The notes under the pieces are model-generated. The model had not been told where the DNA came from and searched no databases. It saw only the letters and a list, made by a program, of their open reading frames with translations. A stretch of DNA of 64,000 nucleotides, from positions 1,426,001-1,490,000 of the forward strand of contig NZ_CP130427.1 of NCBI RefSeq assembly GCF_030518795.1. Reading direction: 5' to 3'. How positions within the stretch are numbered: the first letter of the stretch is position 1; every line of letters starts with the position of its first letter. Of this stretch, positions 41,415-52,524 are shown in pieces. A program made the translations under genes and the position numbers. Source of the DNA: Micromonospora sp. NBRC 110009. GTDB lineage: Bacteria; Actinomycetota; Actinomycetes; Mycobacteriales; Micromonosporaceae.

Positions 41415-42170
41415 TCAGCGGACGCTGCGGGCGAACTGCCGAGCGGCCCAGACCACACCGGCGACGGCGAGCACGGCCACGATGGTCAGCCCCTGCCAGA
41501 CCTTGGCGTTGCTCAGGTCGCCGGCGAAGAGCGCCCGGACGCCGTCGACGGACCAGGAGAAGGGGTTCCACTTGGCGATGCCCTGGAGCCAGCCGGGAGC
41601 GAAGGTGAGCGGCAGCAGGATGCCGGAGAGCAGCAGCACCGGCTGGGCGACGGTGTTCATCAGCGGGGCGAGCGCGTCCTCGCTCTTGACCTTGAGCGCG
41701 ACGCCGTACGAGACGGCCGAGGTCATCAGCGCGATCAGCGCCAGCATCAGGTACGCCAGCAGCAGGTAGCCGATGAAGACGCGCAGATCGAACAGGAGCG
41801 CGAGCAGGGTGATGATGACCGCCTGCGCGACCAGCGAGACCACGTCGCGCAGCGAGCGGCCGAGCAGCAGGGCGAGCCGGCTGACCGGGGTGACCCGGGA
41901 CCGCTCGATGACCCCGGCGCGCAGCTCGGCGATCAGGCCGAAGCCCTGGAACAGGCCGCCGAAGATGGCCAGCAGCACCAGCAGGCCGGGGACGAAGATC
42001 TTGTACGCCTCGGCCTGGGTGGGCGCGTTCAGCGCGGGCTTGAGCAGTGGGGCGAAGAGCAGCAGGTACATCACCGGCTGGAAGACGCCGACGAAGACCC
42101 AGACCGGGTTGCGCAGCAGCAGTTGGATCTGGCGCTGGAAGATGAGCCAGGTGTCGCGGGCGAGTTTCAT
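41415..42170 (-). CDS. ABC-2 type permease, DrrB-like
   Basis: 251 residues from ATG 42170, with AGGGGAA upstream. Six transmembrane helices of the ABC-2 family (WVFVGVFQPVMYLLLFAPLL, IFVPGLLVLLAIFGGLFQGFGLIAELR, the conserved GVIERSRVTPVSRLALLLGR loop, and LLLSGILLPLTFAPGWLQGIAKWNP). Partner of the ATPase 17 nt upstream, forming an exporter of the daunorubicin-resistance type. Substrate is probably a hydrophobic drug or lipid. Confidence 0.93.
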   Translation of the reverse strand: MKLARDTWLIFQRQIQLLLRNPVWVFVGVFQPVMYLLLFAPLLKPALNAPTQAEAYKIFVPGLLVLLAIFGGLFQGFGLIAELRAGVIERSRVTPVSRLALLLGRSLRDVVSLVAQAVIITLLALLFDLRVFIGYLLLAYLMLALIALMTSAVSYGVALKVKSEDALAPLMNTVAQPVLLLSGILLPLTFAPGWLQGIAKWNPFSWSVDGVRALFAGDLSNAKVWQGLTIVAVLAVAGVVWAARQFARSVR

Positions 42171-42187
42171 GAGGGTTCCCCTGTGTT

Positions 42188-43147
42188 TCAGGACTCGCGC
42201 AGCGAGCGGCCGGTCTTGGTGAGGAAGACGTCGTCGAGGCTGGGGCGGTGCAGCTCGACGGAGGAGAGCACGAGCCCGGCGCCGTCGAGGCGGCGCAGGA
42301 TCTGCGGGATGGCGGTGGCGCCCTCGTCCACGTAGAGGCGCAGGCCGCCCTCGTCGGCGGTCTCCAGCTTGTTGACGTACGCCTCGGTGTCGAGCAGTTC
42401 GGCGGCGCGCGGGGTGGTGGCGGCGTCGAGGCCGACGAGCACCACCTCGCCGGAGATCTCGCGCTTCAGCTCGGCCGGCGTGCCCTCCGCGACCACCTCG
42501 CCGTGGTCCATGATCGCGATCCGGTCGCAGAGCGCGTCCGCCTCGTCGAGGTAGTGCGTGGTGATGAAGACGGTCATCCCCTCGGTGCGTAGCCGGCGGA
42601 TCTCGTCCCACATGTGCGCCCGGCTCTGCGGGTCGAGGCCGGTGGTCGGCTCGTCCAAGAAGACGATCTTCGGCTCGTGGATGATGCCGAGGGCGATCTC
42701 CACCCGCCGGCGCTGACCGCCGGAGTAGGTCTTGCACTTGCGGTCGGCGTACTCGCTGAGCTGGAAGGCGTCCAGGGCGCGGGTGGCGCGCCGGTGCGCC
42801 TCGGCCTTGCCGATGCCGTAGAGCCGCGCCTGCAGCACCAGCTCCTCGCGGGCGGTGGACTCGTCCCAGGTGCTGCCGCCCTGGGCCACGTAGCCGATGC
42901 GACGGCGCACCTCGGCCGGGTCCTTGCGCAGGTCGGCCCCGGCGATGGTGGCCTCGCCGCCGTCCGGCTCGATGAGGGTGGCGAGCATCCGCAGGGTGGT
43001 GGTCTTGCCGGCGCCGTTGGGACCGAGGAAGCCGAAGATCTCCCCCTCGGCGACCTCGAGGTTGACCCCCCGGACCGCGTCCACGGTCTTCGTCTCACGA
43101 CCCGCCCGGGAGCGGAACGACTTCCGCAACCCCCTGGTCTCGATCAT
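42188..43147 (-). CDS. ABC transporter ATP-binding protein, DrrA family
   Basis: 319 residues from ATG 43147, with AGGAG upstream. Walker A GPNGAGKTT, Q-loop YVAQGGSTWDE, signature YSGGQRRRVEIA, Walker B IVFLDEPTTGLDP, switch His ITTHYLDEAD. The C-terminal 90 residues match the DrrA regulatory tail (GEVVLVGLDA, SSVELHRPSLDDVFLTKTGR). Forms an operon with the permease; the PadR gene lies immediately upstream on the same strand but a separate promoter (43233-43262) drives this pair. Confidence 0.95.
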   Translation of the reverse strand: MIETRGLRKSFRSRAGRETKTVDAVRGVNLEVAEGEIFGFLGPNGAGKTTTLRMLATLIEPDGGEATIAGADLRKDPAEVRRRIGYVAQGGSTWDESTAREELVLQARLYGIGKAEAHRRATRALDAFQLSEYADRKCKTYSGGQRRRVEIALGIIHEPKIVFLDEPTTGLDPQSRAHMWDEIRRLRTEGMTVFITTHYLDEADALCDRIAIMDHGEVVAEGTPAELKREISGEVVLVGLDAATTPRAAELLDTEAYVNKLETADEGGLRLYVDEGATAIPQILRRLDGAGLVLSSVELHRPSLDDVFLTKTGRSLRES

Positions 43148-43232
43148 GTCTGCTCCTGGTCGTCCGGGCCGGACGTCACCGGCCGCCGATCGTCCGCGCG
43201 GAAGACGCACCCCTCCCCCGCGGTTCGCGCTG

Positions 43233-43262
43233 AGACTAACGCGATATAGCTCTTGTGGTCAA
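43233..43262 (-). promoter_or_regulatory. Promoter of the Drr-type exporter
   Basis: Minus strand: -35 TTGACC, 18-nt spacer, -10 TAGTCT, about 90 nt before the ATPase start. A CAACGTTG palindrome overlaps the -35. The AT-rich spacer GAGCTATATCGCG is a likely PadR operator area (inference). Confidence 0.6.
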
Positions 43263-43268
43263 CGTTGA

Positions 43269-43895
43269 TTATTTCGCGCTGCCCTCGCCGGGCGGCGCAC
43301 CGTCCGGCCAACCCGGCCACTCCGCGCCCTGCTCCATTCCAGCGGGCAGGTACGACACTCCGGACTCGATCCGCTCGGCGATCCGCTCGCACCAGGCCAT
43401 GTCCGCCTCGGCCCGGGCCAGCCAGAGCTCGAACATCCAGCCGACGTGCGCCGGCTTCCTGGTCCGCACCCAGTCCGACTCCAGCGAGGCGCGCATCGAC
43501 CCGATGCCGGCCCGGATCAGGTTGGCCCGGTTGCGCAGGGCCGCCGCCGCCTCGTCCCGCGGCATCGCGGGCAGGAAGGAGAAGGCCGCCACGAACGGGT
43601 CCGGCGGCTCGTTGAGCTGCCACCACTGCGCGCGCAGCAGCGTCTCGAACTCCTCCTCGCCCTTCGGGGTCACCTCGTAGGTGGTGCGGGCGGGACGCGC
43701 GCCGACCTGCTCGACGGAGACCGTGCGCAGCAGCCCCTCGTCGGTGAGCTTGCGCAACGCGTGGTAGATCGATCCCGGTTGCACGTTGGCCCACTTGTCC
43801 GCGCTCCAACTCAGCAGCTCACGGCGTACGTCGTAGCCGTGCACCGGCTGCATCCACCGGACCAGGCCCAGAATCATCATTCGTGTTGCCGACAC
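43269..43895 (-). CDS. PadR-family transcriptional regulator
   Basis: 208 residues from GTG 43895 (TACGCT -10, 6 nt upstream). PadR winged helix: MILGLVRWMQPVHGYDVRRELLSW, VQPGSIYHALRKLTDEGLL, and the wing SVEQVGARPARTTYEVTPKGEEEF (residues 5-85). A C-terminal helical Vir_act_alpha-like domain mediates dimerisation. PadR proteins typically repress nearby ABC exporters and respond to their drugs; the drrAB-type pair downstream is the obvious target. Confidence 0.93.
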   Translation of the reverse strand: MSATRMMILGLVRWMQPVHGYDVRRELLSWSADKWANVQPGSIYHALRKLTDEGLLRTVSVEQVGARPARTTYEVTPKGEEEFETLLRAQWWQLNEPPDPFVAAFSFLPAMPRDEAAAALRNRANLIRAGIGSMRASLESDWVRTRKPAHVGWMFELWLARAEADMAWCERIAERIESGVSYLPAGMEQGAEWPGWPDGAPPGEGSAK

Positions 43896-43901
43896 CGGAC
43901 A

Positions 43902-43907
43902 AGCGTA
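43902..43907 (-). promoter_or_regulatory. -10 element of PadR gene (leaderless)
   Basis: Minus-strand TACGCT, then TGTCCG, then GTG 43895. Confidence 0.5.
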
Positions 43908-43987
43908 ATAAGCAAGTTTGACTAAGGAACGGCACGGGAGTGCCACATCCCACACTGAGCGATCGTTAGGGCCAGATGAGAGGCCGA

Positions 43988-43993
43988 TACACT
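43988..43993 (+). promoter_or_regulatory. -10 element of accA
   Basis: TACACT upstream of a leader of about 26 nt that carries GGAGGAG before GTG 44026. Unlike accD and accE, this gene is not leaderless. Confidence 0.45.
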
Positions 43994-44025
43994 CCCGGCA
44001 TCGACCTCCGGGAGGAGCCAACAAG

Positions 44026-45777
44026 GTGCGCAAGGTACTCATCGCCAACCGCGGCGAGATCGCCGTCCGCGTCATCCGGGCCTGCCGGGACGCCGGCCTG
44101 GACAGTGTCGCGGTCTACGCGGACTCCGACCGGGACGCCCTGCACGCCACCCTCGCCGACGAGGCGTACGCCCTGGGCGGCGACACCGCGGCCGACAGCT
44201 ACCTGCGGATCGACAAGCTGATCGACATCGCCGGCAAGTCCGGTGCCGACGCGGTGCACCCCGGCTACGGCTTCCTCTCCGAGAACGCCGACTTCGCCCA
44301 GGCCGTCATCGACGCCGGGCTGACCTGGATCGGCCCCACCCCGCAGGCGATCCGCGACCTGGGCGACAAGGTGACCGCCCGGCACATCGCCCAGCGCGCC
44401 GGCGCGCCCCTGGTCCCCGGCACCCCGGACCCGGTCGGCAACGCCGACGAGGTGATGGCCTTCGCCGTCGACCACGGCCTCCCGGTCGCCATCAAGGCGG
44501 CCTTCGGCGGCGGCGGCCGCGGGCTCAAGGTGGCCCGCACCATGGAGGAGATCCCGCACCTGTTCGAGTCGGCCACCCGCGAGGCGGTCGCCGCATTCGG
44601 CCGGGGCGAGTGCTTCGTCGAGCGGTACCTGGACAAGCCCCGCCACGTCGAGGCTCAGGTCCTGGCCGACCAGCACGGCAACGTGATCGTGGTGGGCACC
44701 CGCGACTGCTCGCTCCAGCGGCGGCACCAGAAGCTGGTCGAGGAGGCCCCGGCGCCGTTCCTCACCGAGGCCCAGCGCCGGCAGATCCACGACAGCGCCA
44801 AGGCGATCTGCCGGGAGGCCGGCTACCACGGCGCCGGCACAGTGGAATACCTGGTCGGCGTGGACGGCACCATCTCCTTCCTGGAGGTCAACACCCGGCT
44901 CCAGGTCGAGCACCCGGTCACCGAGGAGACCGCCGGCATCGACCTGGTCCGCGAGCAGTTCCGCATCGCCGACGGCGAGAAGCTGCGCTTCACCGAGGAC
45001 CCGACCCCGCGCGGGCACTCGATCGAGTTCCGGATCAACGGCGAGGACCCGGGCCGCAACTTCCTGCCCGCGCCCGGCACCATCACCGCGCTGCGGCTCC
45101 CGACCGGCCCCGGCGTCCGGGTGGACACGGGCATCACGGCCGGCGACGTGATCGGCGGCAACTTCGACTCGCTGCTCGCCAAGGTGATCATCAGCGGCGA
45201 GACGCGCACCGAGGCCCTGGAGCGGGCCCGCCGGGCGCTGGACGAGATGGTCGTTGAGGGCATGGCCACCGCGCTGCCGTTCCACCGGCTGGTGGTCCGG
45301 GACGAGGCGTTCACCGCCGAGCCGTTCACCGTGCACACCCGGTGGATCGAGACCGAGTTCCACAACACCGTGCCGGCCTTCACCGCCCCCGCCGGGGCCG
45401 CCGAGGGCCCGGCCGAGCGCGAGACTGTCGTGGTCGAAGTGGGCGGCAAGCGGCTGGAGGTGGTTCTCCCCGCCGGCCTGGGTTCGGGTACGGCGGCCGC
45501 CGCGCCCGCCGCGAAGAAGCCGGTCCGCCGGGGCGGCGGCGCCAAGGCCGGCGCCGCGGTGAGCGGCGACACGCTCACCTCTCCCATGCAGGGCACCATC
45601 GTCAAGATCGCCGTCGCGGACGGGGACACCGTCGCCGAGGGCGACCTGGTCGTCGTCCTGGAGGCGATGAAGATGGAGCAGCCGCTGCACGCGCACAAGG
45701 CGGGCACCATCAGCGGCCTCTCCGCCGAGGTCGGCGCGGTGATCACCGCCGGCGCGGCGATCTGCACCATCGCCTGA
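44026..45777 (+). CDS. accA: Acyl-CoA carboxylase alpha subunit: biotin carboxylase plus biotin carrier
   Basis: 583 residues from GTG 44026 (GGAGGAG upstream). The biotin carboxylase part spans residues 1 to about 450: [30 protein letters not shown], the ATP-grasp glycine loop [32 protein letters not shown] and [16 protein letters not shown]. The C-terminal carrier domain holds the biotinyl lysine at about residue 549 in [10 protein letters not shown]. It carboxylates biotin with ATP and bicarbonate, serving the carboxyltransferase at 25723. Biotin is attached by the BirA at 24749. Corresponds to mycobacterial AccA3. Confidence 0.96.
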   Translation: MRKVLIANRGEIAVRVIRACRDAGLDSVAVYADSDRDALHATLADEAYALGGDTAADSYLRIDKLIDIAGKSGADAVHPGYGFLSENADFAQAVIDAGLTWIGPTPQAIRDLGDKVTARHIAQRAGAPLVPGTPDPVGNADEVMAFAVDHGLPVAIKAAFGGGGRGLKVARTMEEIPHLFESATREAVAAFGRGECFVERYLDKPRHVEAQVLADQHGNVIVVGTRDCSLQRRHQKLVEEAPAPFLTEAQRRQIHDSAKAICREAGYHGAGTVEYLVGVDGTISFLEVNTRLQVEHPVTEETAGIDLVREQFRIADGEKLRFTEDPTPRGHSIEFRINGEDPGRNFLPAPGTITALRLPTGPGVRVDTGITAGDVIGGNFDSLLAKVIISGETRTEALERARRALDEMVVEGMATALPFHRLVVRDEAFTAEPFTVHTRWIETEFHNTVPAFTAPAGAAEGPAERETVVVEVGGKRLEVVLPAGLGSGTAAAAPAAKKPVRRGGGAKAGAAVSGDTLTSPMQGTIVKIAVADGDTVAEGDLVVVLEAMKMEQPLHAHKAGTISGLSAEVGAVITAGAAICTIA

Positions 45778-47349
<1,572 letters not shown>

Positions 47350-47350
47350 C

Positions 47351-47406
47351 GCGTTAGGAGGGGCCCCCTGTTATACGCCAGGCGTTAACAGGGGGCCCCT
47401 CCTTAC
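47351..47406. repeat. GTTAA-AGGGGCCCCT palindromic repeat, copy C
   Basis: GTTAGGAGGGGCCCCCTGTT and its mirror AACAGGGGGCCCCTCCTTAC form a 20-of-21 stem around 12 nt. It lies between the convergent guaB1 and TetR genes, and the CCTTAC end supplies the TetR stop codon (47403-47405). A clear bidirectional terminator. Confidence 0.8.
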
Positions 47407-47963
47407 GTCTGGAAGAGGCGGCGGATGACGGCGCGGGCGGCGACCTCCGGGTCGGGGTCGGTGCCGGGTGGGATCGCGCCGGCCAGCCACAGGGTGGCGA
47501 AGCCGTGCACGATCGACCAGGCGGCGAGCGCGTCCCGCTCGGGCTCGGCGGGCGGCGCGGGCAGGGCGGCGACACCGCCGCGCAGGGCCGCCCCGGCCCG
47601 GGTGCGGGCGGCCACCGCCGCCGGGTCGTCGGCCCGGTAGAGGCCGGGCGAGAACATCACCTCGAAGTACGCCCGGTGCCGCACGGCGAACCGCACGTAC
47701 GCCACCCCGGCCTCCAGCAGGTCGCCGCCGGCCCGGTCGAGTGCCTGGGCGAGGAGGTCGAAGCCCTCCACGGCCAGGGCGGTGAGCAGGCCGGCCTTGT
47801 CGCCGAAGTGGTGGGCGGGGGCGGCGTGCGAGACGCCGGCCCGGCGGGCCAGGTCACGGAGGCTCAGTGCGGCCGGGCCGGACTCCCCGATCGCCTCGGC
47901 CGCCGCGTCCAGCAGGGTCCGTCGCAGGTCGCCGTGGTGATAGCCGCGGATAGTGGTGGTCAC
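47403..47963 (-). CDS. TetR-family transcriptional regulator
   Basis: 186 residues from GTG 47963 (TATGCT -10, 6 nt upstream); ATG 47984 would add seven residues. HTH: YHHGDLRRTLLDAAAEAIGESGPAALSLRDLARRAGVSHAAPAHHFGDKAGLLTAL-type sequence over the first 60 residues. The C-terminal half (AYVRFAVRHRAYFEVMFSPGLYR) matches the TetR_C_33/WHG-like group. Divergent from the MarR-exporter operon with an 87-bp shared region. Target not proven. Confidence 0.93.
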   Translation of the reverse strand: MTTTIRGYHHGDLRRTLLDAAAEAIGESGPAALSLRDLARRAGVSHAAPAHHFGDKAGLLTALAVEGFDLLAQALDRAGGDLLEAGVAYVRFAVRHRAYFEVMFSPGLYRADDPAAVAARTRAGAALRGGVAALPAPPAEPERDALAAWSIVHGFATLWLAGAIPPGTDPDPEVAARAVIRRLFQT

Positions 47964-47969
47964 CGCCGA

Positions 47970-47996
47970 AGCATATCTTGTCATTGCCTAGATGAC
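47970..47996. promoter_or_regulatory. -10 of TetR gene and nearby operator-like repeat
   Basis: Minus-strand TATGCT at 47970-47975 precedes the GTG by 6 nt. GTCAT (47980-47984) and ATGAC (47992-47996) form an inverted repeat that would overlap RNA polymerase binding. Confidence 0.4.
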
Positions 47997-48013
47997 GGGT
48001 TTCCGAAATTAGT

Positions 48014-48042
48014 TTGGGGCCTGACGGTCTGGGGGCTAATCT
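48014..48042 (+). promoter_or_regulatory. Promoter of MarR-exporter operon (leaderless)
   Basis: -35 TTGGGG, 17-nt spacer, -10 TAATCT, then 7 nt to GTG 48050. Confidence 0.55.
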
Positions 48043-48049
48043 AGCGCCC

Positions 48050-48577
48050 GTGAACATGGGACCTCTCGTCCGCTTCCCCGACGCGCTGCAGCACGCACCG
48101 CTCGGCCGGCTGATCTCCATCGCCGGCCACGTGGTCGAGCAGCACTGGGGCCGCTACCTCGCCGAGCACCACGGCCTGACCTCCGCCGGGATGCGCGTGC
48201 TCCTCATCCTGCTGCGGGCCGGCGACAGCAGCCACCGCGAAATGGCCGAACGATGCTTCGTCCGGCCGGCCACACTCACCGGGATCGTCGACACGCTGGA
48301 GCGCGACGGCTTCGTCGCCCGGCAGCGGGACCCGAACGACCGGCGCAGCGTCCAGCTCACCCTGACCGACAAGGGCCGGCAGCACGCCCTCGCCATCATC
48401 GACCTCATTCACAGCGACCGCCCGCTCACCTCGGTCGACGCGGACCCGGCGAAGAAGGCGGTCGTGCGGGAATTCCTCACGGAAATCATCACGACCATGT
48501 CCGATGGGGACCTTCGTCGGTTGAACCGGAACAGCGAGCCCAACACCGAGAACCCATCGGGGAGCCGTCCGTGCTGA
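48050..48577 (+). CDS. MarR-family transcriptional regulator
   Basis: 175 residues from GTG 48050; ATG 48056 is two codons further. Winged helix: [45 protein letters not shown], with the wing [16 protein letters not shown]. Its final codons overlap the GTG of the first ABC exporter gene by 7 nt, so regulator and exporter are translationally coupled. MarR proteins of this arrangement usually repress their own operon until a drug-like ligand binds. Confidence 0.93.
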   Translation: MNMGPLVRFPDALQHAPLGRLISIAGHVVEQHWGRYLAEHHGLTSAGMRVLLILLRAGDSSHREMAERCFVRPATLTGIVDTLERDGFVARQRDPNDRRSVQLTLTDKGRQHALAIIDLIHSDRPLTSVDADPAKKAVVREFLTEIITTMSDGDLRRLNRNSEPNTENPSGSRPC

Positions 48578-50304
48578 TCCGCCTGCTCCGCACCCACCTG
48601 CGCCCGTACCAGCGGTTGCTGGCCGCGGTGGTGGCGTTCCAGTTCGTCGGCACGATGGCCTCGCTCTACCTGCCGAGCCTCAACGCCGACATCATCGACC
48701 GTGGCGTGGCCCTCGGCGACACCGACCAGATCCTGCGTACGGGCGGCTGGATGCTGCTCGTCAGCCTGCTCCAGATCGCCTGCTCGATCGTCGCCGTCTA
48801 CCTCGGCGCGAAGACCGCGATGGGCTTCGGCCGGGACGTCCGGGCCGGCATCTTCCGCCACGTCAACCGCTTCTCCGCCCGCGAGGTGACCCGGTTCGGG
48901 GCGCCCTCGCTGATCACCCGCAACACCAACGACGTGCAGCAGGTGCAGATGCTCGTGCTGATGAGCTGCACCATGCTGGTCGCCGCCCCGATCATGAGCG
49001 TCGGCGGCGTGGTGATGGCGCTGCGCGAGGACGTCGGCCTCTCCTGGCTGATGCTGGTGTGCGTGCCGGTCCTGGCGATCGCGCTGGGCCTGATCATCCG
49101 GCGGATGGTGCCGGGCTTCCGGCTCATGCAGACCCGGATCGACACGGTGAACCGGGTGCTGCGCGAGCAGATCAGCGGCATCCGGGTCGTCCGGGCGTTC
49201 GTCCGCGAGCCGTACGAGACGAAGCGGTTCGGGGCCGCCAACGCCGACCTCACCGCGACCGCCCTGCGGGTCGGCCGGCTCCAGGCGCTCATCTTCCCAG
49301 TGGTCATGCTGGTGCTGAACGTCTCCAGCGTCGCGGTGCTCTGGTTCGGCGCGGAACGGGTCGACGCCCGGCAGATCCAGGTCGGCGCGCTGACCGCGTT
49401 CCTGCAGTACCTGATGCAGATCCTGATGGCGGTCATGATGGCCACCTTCATGCTGATGATGGTGCCGCGCGCGGCGGTCTGCGCCGAGCGGATCGTCGAG
49501 GTGCTGGACACCGATTCCTCGGTGGCGCCGCCGGCCGAGCCGATGCTCGCCATGACCCGCCCCGCCGAGCTGGAACTCCGCCGGGTCGGCTTCCAGTACC
49601 CCGGGGCGAGCGCGCCGGTGCTGCACGACATCTCGTTCCGGGCCAGCCCCGGCCGAACCACGGCCATCATCGGGTCCACCGGCGCCGGCAAGACCACGCT
49701 GCTCACGCTGATCCCCCGGCTGGTGGACCCGACCGCCGGCGCGGTGCTGGTCGACGGGATGGACGTGCGGCTCATGGAACTGGACGAGGTGTGGCGCCGG
49801 ATCGGGCTGGTGCCACAGCGGCCGTACCTGTTCAGCGGCACGGTGGCCAGCAACCTCCGGTACGGCAACCCGGACGCGACCGACGCCGAACTCTGGGCGG
49901 CGTTGGAGGTCGCCCAGGCCCGGGACTTCGTCGCGGAGATGCCGGGCGGGCTCGACGCCTCGATCGCGCAGGGCGGCACGAACGTCTCGGGCGGCCAGCG
50001 GCAGCGGCTCGCGATCGCCCGAGCGCTGGTCCGGAGGCCGGAGATCTACCTGTTCGACGACTCGTTCTCCGCGCTGGACCTGGGCACCGACGCGCGGCTG
50101 CGGGCCGCGCTGAAGCCGGTCACCGCGAACGCGGCGGTGGTGATCGTGGCCCAGCGGGTGTCCACGATCGTCGACGCCGACCAGATCATCGTGCTGGAGG
50201 ACGGGGGCGTCATCGGCATGGGACGACACGAGGAACTGCTGGAGAGCTGCCCGACGTACGCCGAGATCGTGGCGTCCCAGCAGACGGCGGAGGTGACCGC
50301 GTGA
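48571..50304 (+). CDS. ABC exporter half-transporter, first subunit (degenerate ATP site)
   Basis: 577 residues from GTG 48571 (GGGGAG upstream). Six transmembrane helices (type IV exporter fold, residues 1 to about 310), then the nucleotide-binding domain: Walker [11 protein letters not shown]-loop LVPQRPYLF, signature [13 protein letters not shown], and Walker [13 protein letters not shown]. Asp replaces the catalytic Glu, and the switch His is replaced by Gln (IVAQRVSTI). That is the non-hydrolysing half of a heterodimeric exporter. Its stop overlaps the second subunit's start (GTGA). Confidence 0.95.
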   Translation: MLIRLLRTHLRPYQRLLAAVVAFQFVGTMASLYLPSLNADIIDRGVALGDTDQILRTGGWMLLVSLLQIACSIVAVYLGAKTAMGFGRDVRAGIFRHVNRFSAREVTRFGAPSLITRNTNDVQQVQMLVLMSCTMLVAAPIMSVGGVVMALREDVGLSWLMLVCVPVLAIALGLIIRRMVPGFRLMQTRIDTVNRVLREQISGIRVVRAFVREPYETKRFGAANADLTATALRVGRLQALIFPVVMLVLNVSSVAVLWFGAERVDARQIQVGALTAFLQYLMQILMAVMMATFMLMMVPRAAVCAERIVEVLDTDSSVAPPAEPMLAMTRPAELELRRVGFQYPGASAPVLHDISFRASPGRTTAIIGSTGAGKTTLLTLIPRLVDPTAGAVLVDGMDVRLMELDEVWRRIGLVPQRPYLFSGTVASNLRYGNPDATDAELWAALEVAQARDFVAEMPGGLDASIAQGGTNVSGGQRQRLAIARALVRRPEIYLFDDSFSALDLGTDARLRAALKPVTANAAVVIVAQRVSTIVDADQIIVLEDGGVIGMGRHEELLESCPTYAEIVASQQTAEVTA

Positions 50305-52412
50305 GCGCCGTGCCCGGGCAGAAGCCGGCCGGCGGGCCGCCGAAGGCCGGCCCGCCGGGGGGCGGCGCCGACGGGCGGATGCCGAACCGGCTGCCGCCGG
50401 CCGGGCGGCGCCCCGGCCAGGGGCCGCCGTGGATGGGCGCCGCGATGCCGGCGGAGAAGTCGATGAACTTCGGCCCGTCCGCCCGGCGGCTGCTGCGCCG
50501 CCTCCGGCCGCACCGGCTGCAACTGGCCGCGATCATCACCCTGGCGGTGGGCAGCGTCGCGGCGAGTGTGATCGGCCCGAAGATCCTCGGCCACGCCACC
50601 GACCTCATCTTCAGCGGGGTGATCGGCCGCCAGATCCCCGCGGGCCTCACCGCCGAGCAGGCGGTGGCCGCGGCCCGGGCGGCCGGCAACGACACCTACG
50701 CCGACATGCTGGCCCGGATGGACGTGGTGCCCGGGGGGGGCATCGACTTCACCGCGCTGGGCCGCACCCTCACCCTGGCGCTCGGGCTCTACCTCTGTGC
50801 CAGCCTGCTGATGTGGTGGCAGGGCTGGCTGCTCAACGGGGTGGTGCAGCGGACCGTGCTGCGGCTGCGCGACGAGGTGGAGGCGAAGCTCAACCGGCTG
50901 CCGCTGCCCTACTTCGACCGGCAGCCCCGGGGCGAGCTGCTCAGTCGGGTCACCAACGACATCGACAACATCTCGCAGACCCTGTCGCAGACGCTGAGCC
51001 AACTGCTCTCCGCGCTGCTGACCGTGGTCGGCGTACTGGCCATGATGTTCTGGATCTCGCCGCTGCTGGCCCTGGTCGCCCTGGTGGCGGTGCCCCTGTC
51101 GGTGATCGTCACCCAGCAGATCGCGAAGCGGTCGCAGCGCCGGTTCATCGCCCAGTGGCGGCACACCGGTGAGCTGAACGGCCTGATCGAGGAGGCGTAC
51201 ACCGGCCACGAACTGGTCAAGGTCTTCGGCCGGCAGCGGGAGGTGGAGGCCGCCTTCGCGGCCAAGAACGACGAGCTGTTCCGGGCCAGCTTCGGGGCCC
51301 AGTTCATCTCCGGGATCATCATGCCGGCGATGATGTTCGTCGGGAACCTCAGCTACGTCGCGATCGCCGTGGTCGGCGGGCTGCGGGTGGCCTCCGGGTC
51401 GATGAGCCTCGGCGACGTGCAGGCGTTCATCCAGTACTCGCGGCAGTTCACTCAGCCGCTCACCCAGGTCGCCTCGATGGCGAACCTGCTCCAGTCCGGG
51501 GTGGCCTCCGCCGAGCGGGTCTTCGAGGTGCTCGACGCCGAGGAGCAGGCCCCGGACCGGCCCGCGCCGCCGCGGGTCACCGGCCGGGTCGAGTTCGACC
51601 ACGTCTCGTTCCGGTACGACCCGGACAAGCCGCTGATCGACGACCTGTCGCTGCTCGCCGAACCCGGGCACACGGTGGCCATCGTCGGGCCGACCGGCGC
51701 CGGCAAGACCACCCTGGTCAACCTGATCATGCGGTTCTACGAGCTGGACGCCGGGCGGATCACCCTCGACGGGGTGGACATCACCAGCATGCCCCGCGAG
51801 GAGCTGCGCGGCCGGATCGGCATGGTGCTCCAGGACACCTGGCTCTTCGGCGGCACCATCCGGGACAACATCGCGTACGGGCGGCCGAACGCCACCGAGG
51901 AGGAGATCCTCGCGGCGGCCCGGGCCACCTTCGTGGACCGGTTCGTCCGCAGCCTCCCCAACGGGTACGACACCGTGATCGACGAGGAGGGCAGCAACGT
52001 CAGCGCCGGCGAGAAGCAGCTCATCACCATCGCCCGGGCATTCCTCGCCGAGCCGTCCCTGCTGATCCTCGACGAGGCGACCAGCTCGGTGGACACCCGG
52101 ACCGAGGTGCTGCTCCAGCGGGCCATGGCGGCGCTGCGCTCGGACCGGACCAGCTTCGTCATCGCGCACCGGCTCTCCACGATCCGCGACGCCGACCTGA
52201 TCCTGATGATGGACCAGGGCCGGATCGTGGAGCAGGGCACGCACGACCAGCTCCTCGCCGCCGACGGGGCGTACGCCCGGCTGTACCGGTCGCAGTTCCG
52301 GGGCGCGGCGGTCGACGAGGAGGCTCCCGCGCCGCTGGCGGCGGCCGGACCGCCCGGGAAGCCGGCCGCCGGACCGCCCGGCAGGCCAGCGGCCGCACCG
52401 GCGGGGCGCTGA
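50301..52412 (+). CDS. ABC exporter half-transporter, second subunit (active ATP site)
   Basis: 703 residues from GTG 50301. About 55 Pro/Gly-rich N-terminal residues ([18 protein letters not shown]) precede six transmembrane helices. A roughly 60-residue extracellular insert separates helices 1 and 2 ([18 protein letters not shown]). The ATPase domain is catalytically complete: Walker [11 protein letters not shown]-loop [12 protein letters not shown], signature [13 protein letters not shown], Walker [13 protein letters not shown], switch VIAHRLSTI. The C-terminus ends in another Pro/Gly/Ala repeat ([16 protein letters not shown]). It pairs with the preceding subunit; drug or lipid export inferred. 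Confidence 0.95.
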   Translation: MSAVPGQKPAGGPPKAGPPGGGADGRMPNRLPPAGRRPGQGPPWMGAAMPAEKSMNFGPSARRLLRRLRPHRLQLAAIITLAVGSVAASVIGPKILGHATDLIFSGVIGRQIPAGLTAEQAVAAARAAGNDTYADMLARMDVVPGGGIDFTALGRTLTLALGLYLCASLLMWWQGWLLNGVVQRTVLRLRDEVEAKLNRLPLPYFDRQPRGELLSRVTNDIDNISQTLSQTLSQLLSALLTVVGVLAMMFWISPLLALVALVAVPLSVIVTQQIAKRSQRRFIAQWRHTGELNGLIEEAYTGHELVKVFGRQREVEAAFAAKNDELFRASFGAQFISGIIMPAMMFVGNLSYVAIAVVGGLRVASGSMSLGDVQAFIQYSRQFTQPLTQVASMANLLQSGVASAERVFEVLDAEEQAPDRPAPPRVTGRVEFDHVSFRYDPDKPLIDDLSLLAEPGHTVAIVGPTGAGKTTLVNLIMRFYELDAGRITLDGVDITSMPREELRGRIGMVLQDTWLFGGTIRDNIAYGRPNATEEEILAAARATFVDRFVRSLPNGYDTVIDEEGSNVSAGEKQLITIARAFLAEPSLLILDEATSSVDTRTEVLLQRAMAALRSDRTSFVIAHRLSTIRDADLILMMDQGRIVEQGTHDQLLAADGAYARLYRSQFRGAAVDEEAPAPLAAAGPPGKPAAGPPGRPAAAPAGR

Positions 52413-52433
52413 CGTGCACGTCAGGAGCGGCCC

Positions 52434-52472
52434 GGCACCGGCTCCCCGCCCCAACGGTGGGGGGCCGGTGCC
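52434..52472. terminator. Bidirectional terminator
   Basis: GGCACCGGC pairs with GCCGGTGCC, with CCCC/GGGG inside, between the convergent exporter and synthetase genes. Confidence 0.7.
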
Positions 52473-52524
52473 GTTGGACGGCGCCGGGGGCGGGGATCCG
52501 GCCAGGATCCCTGCGGGTCGACGG

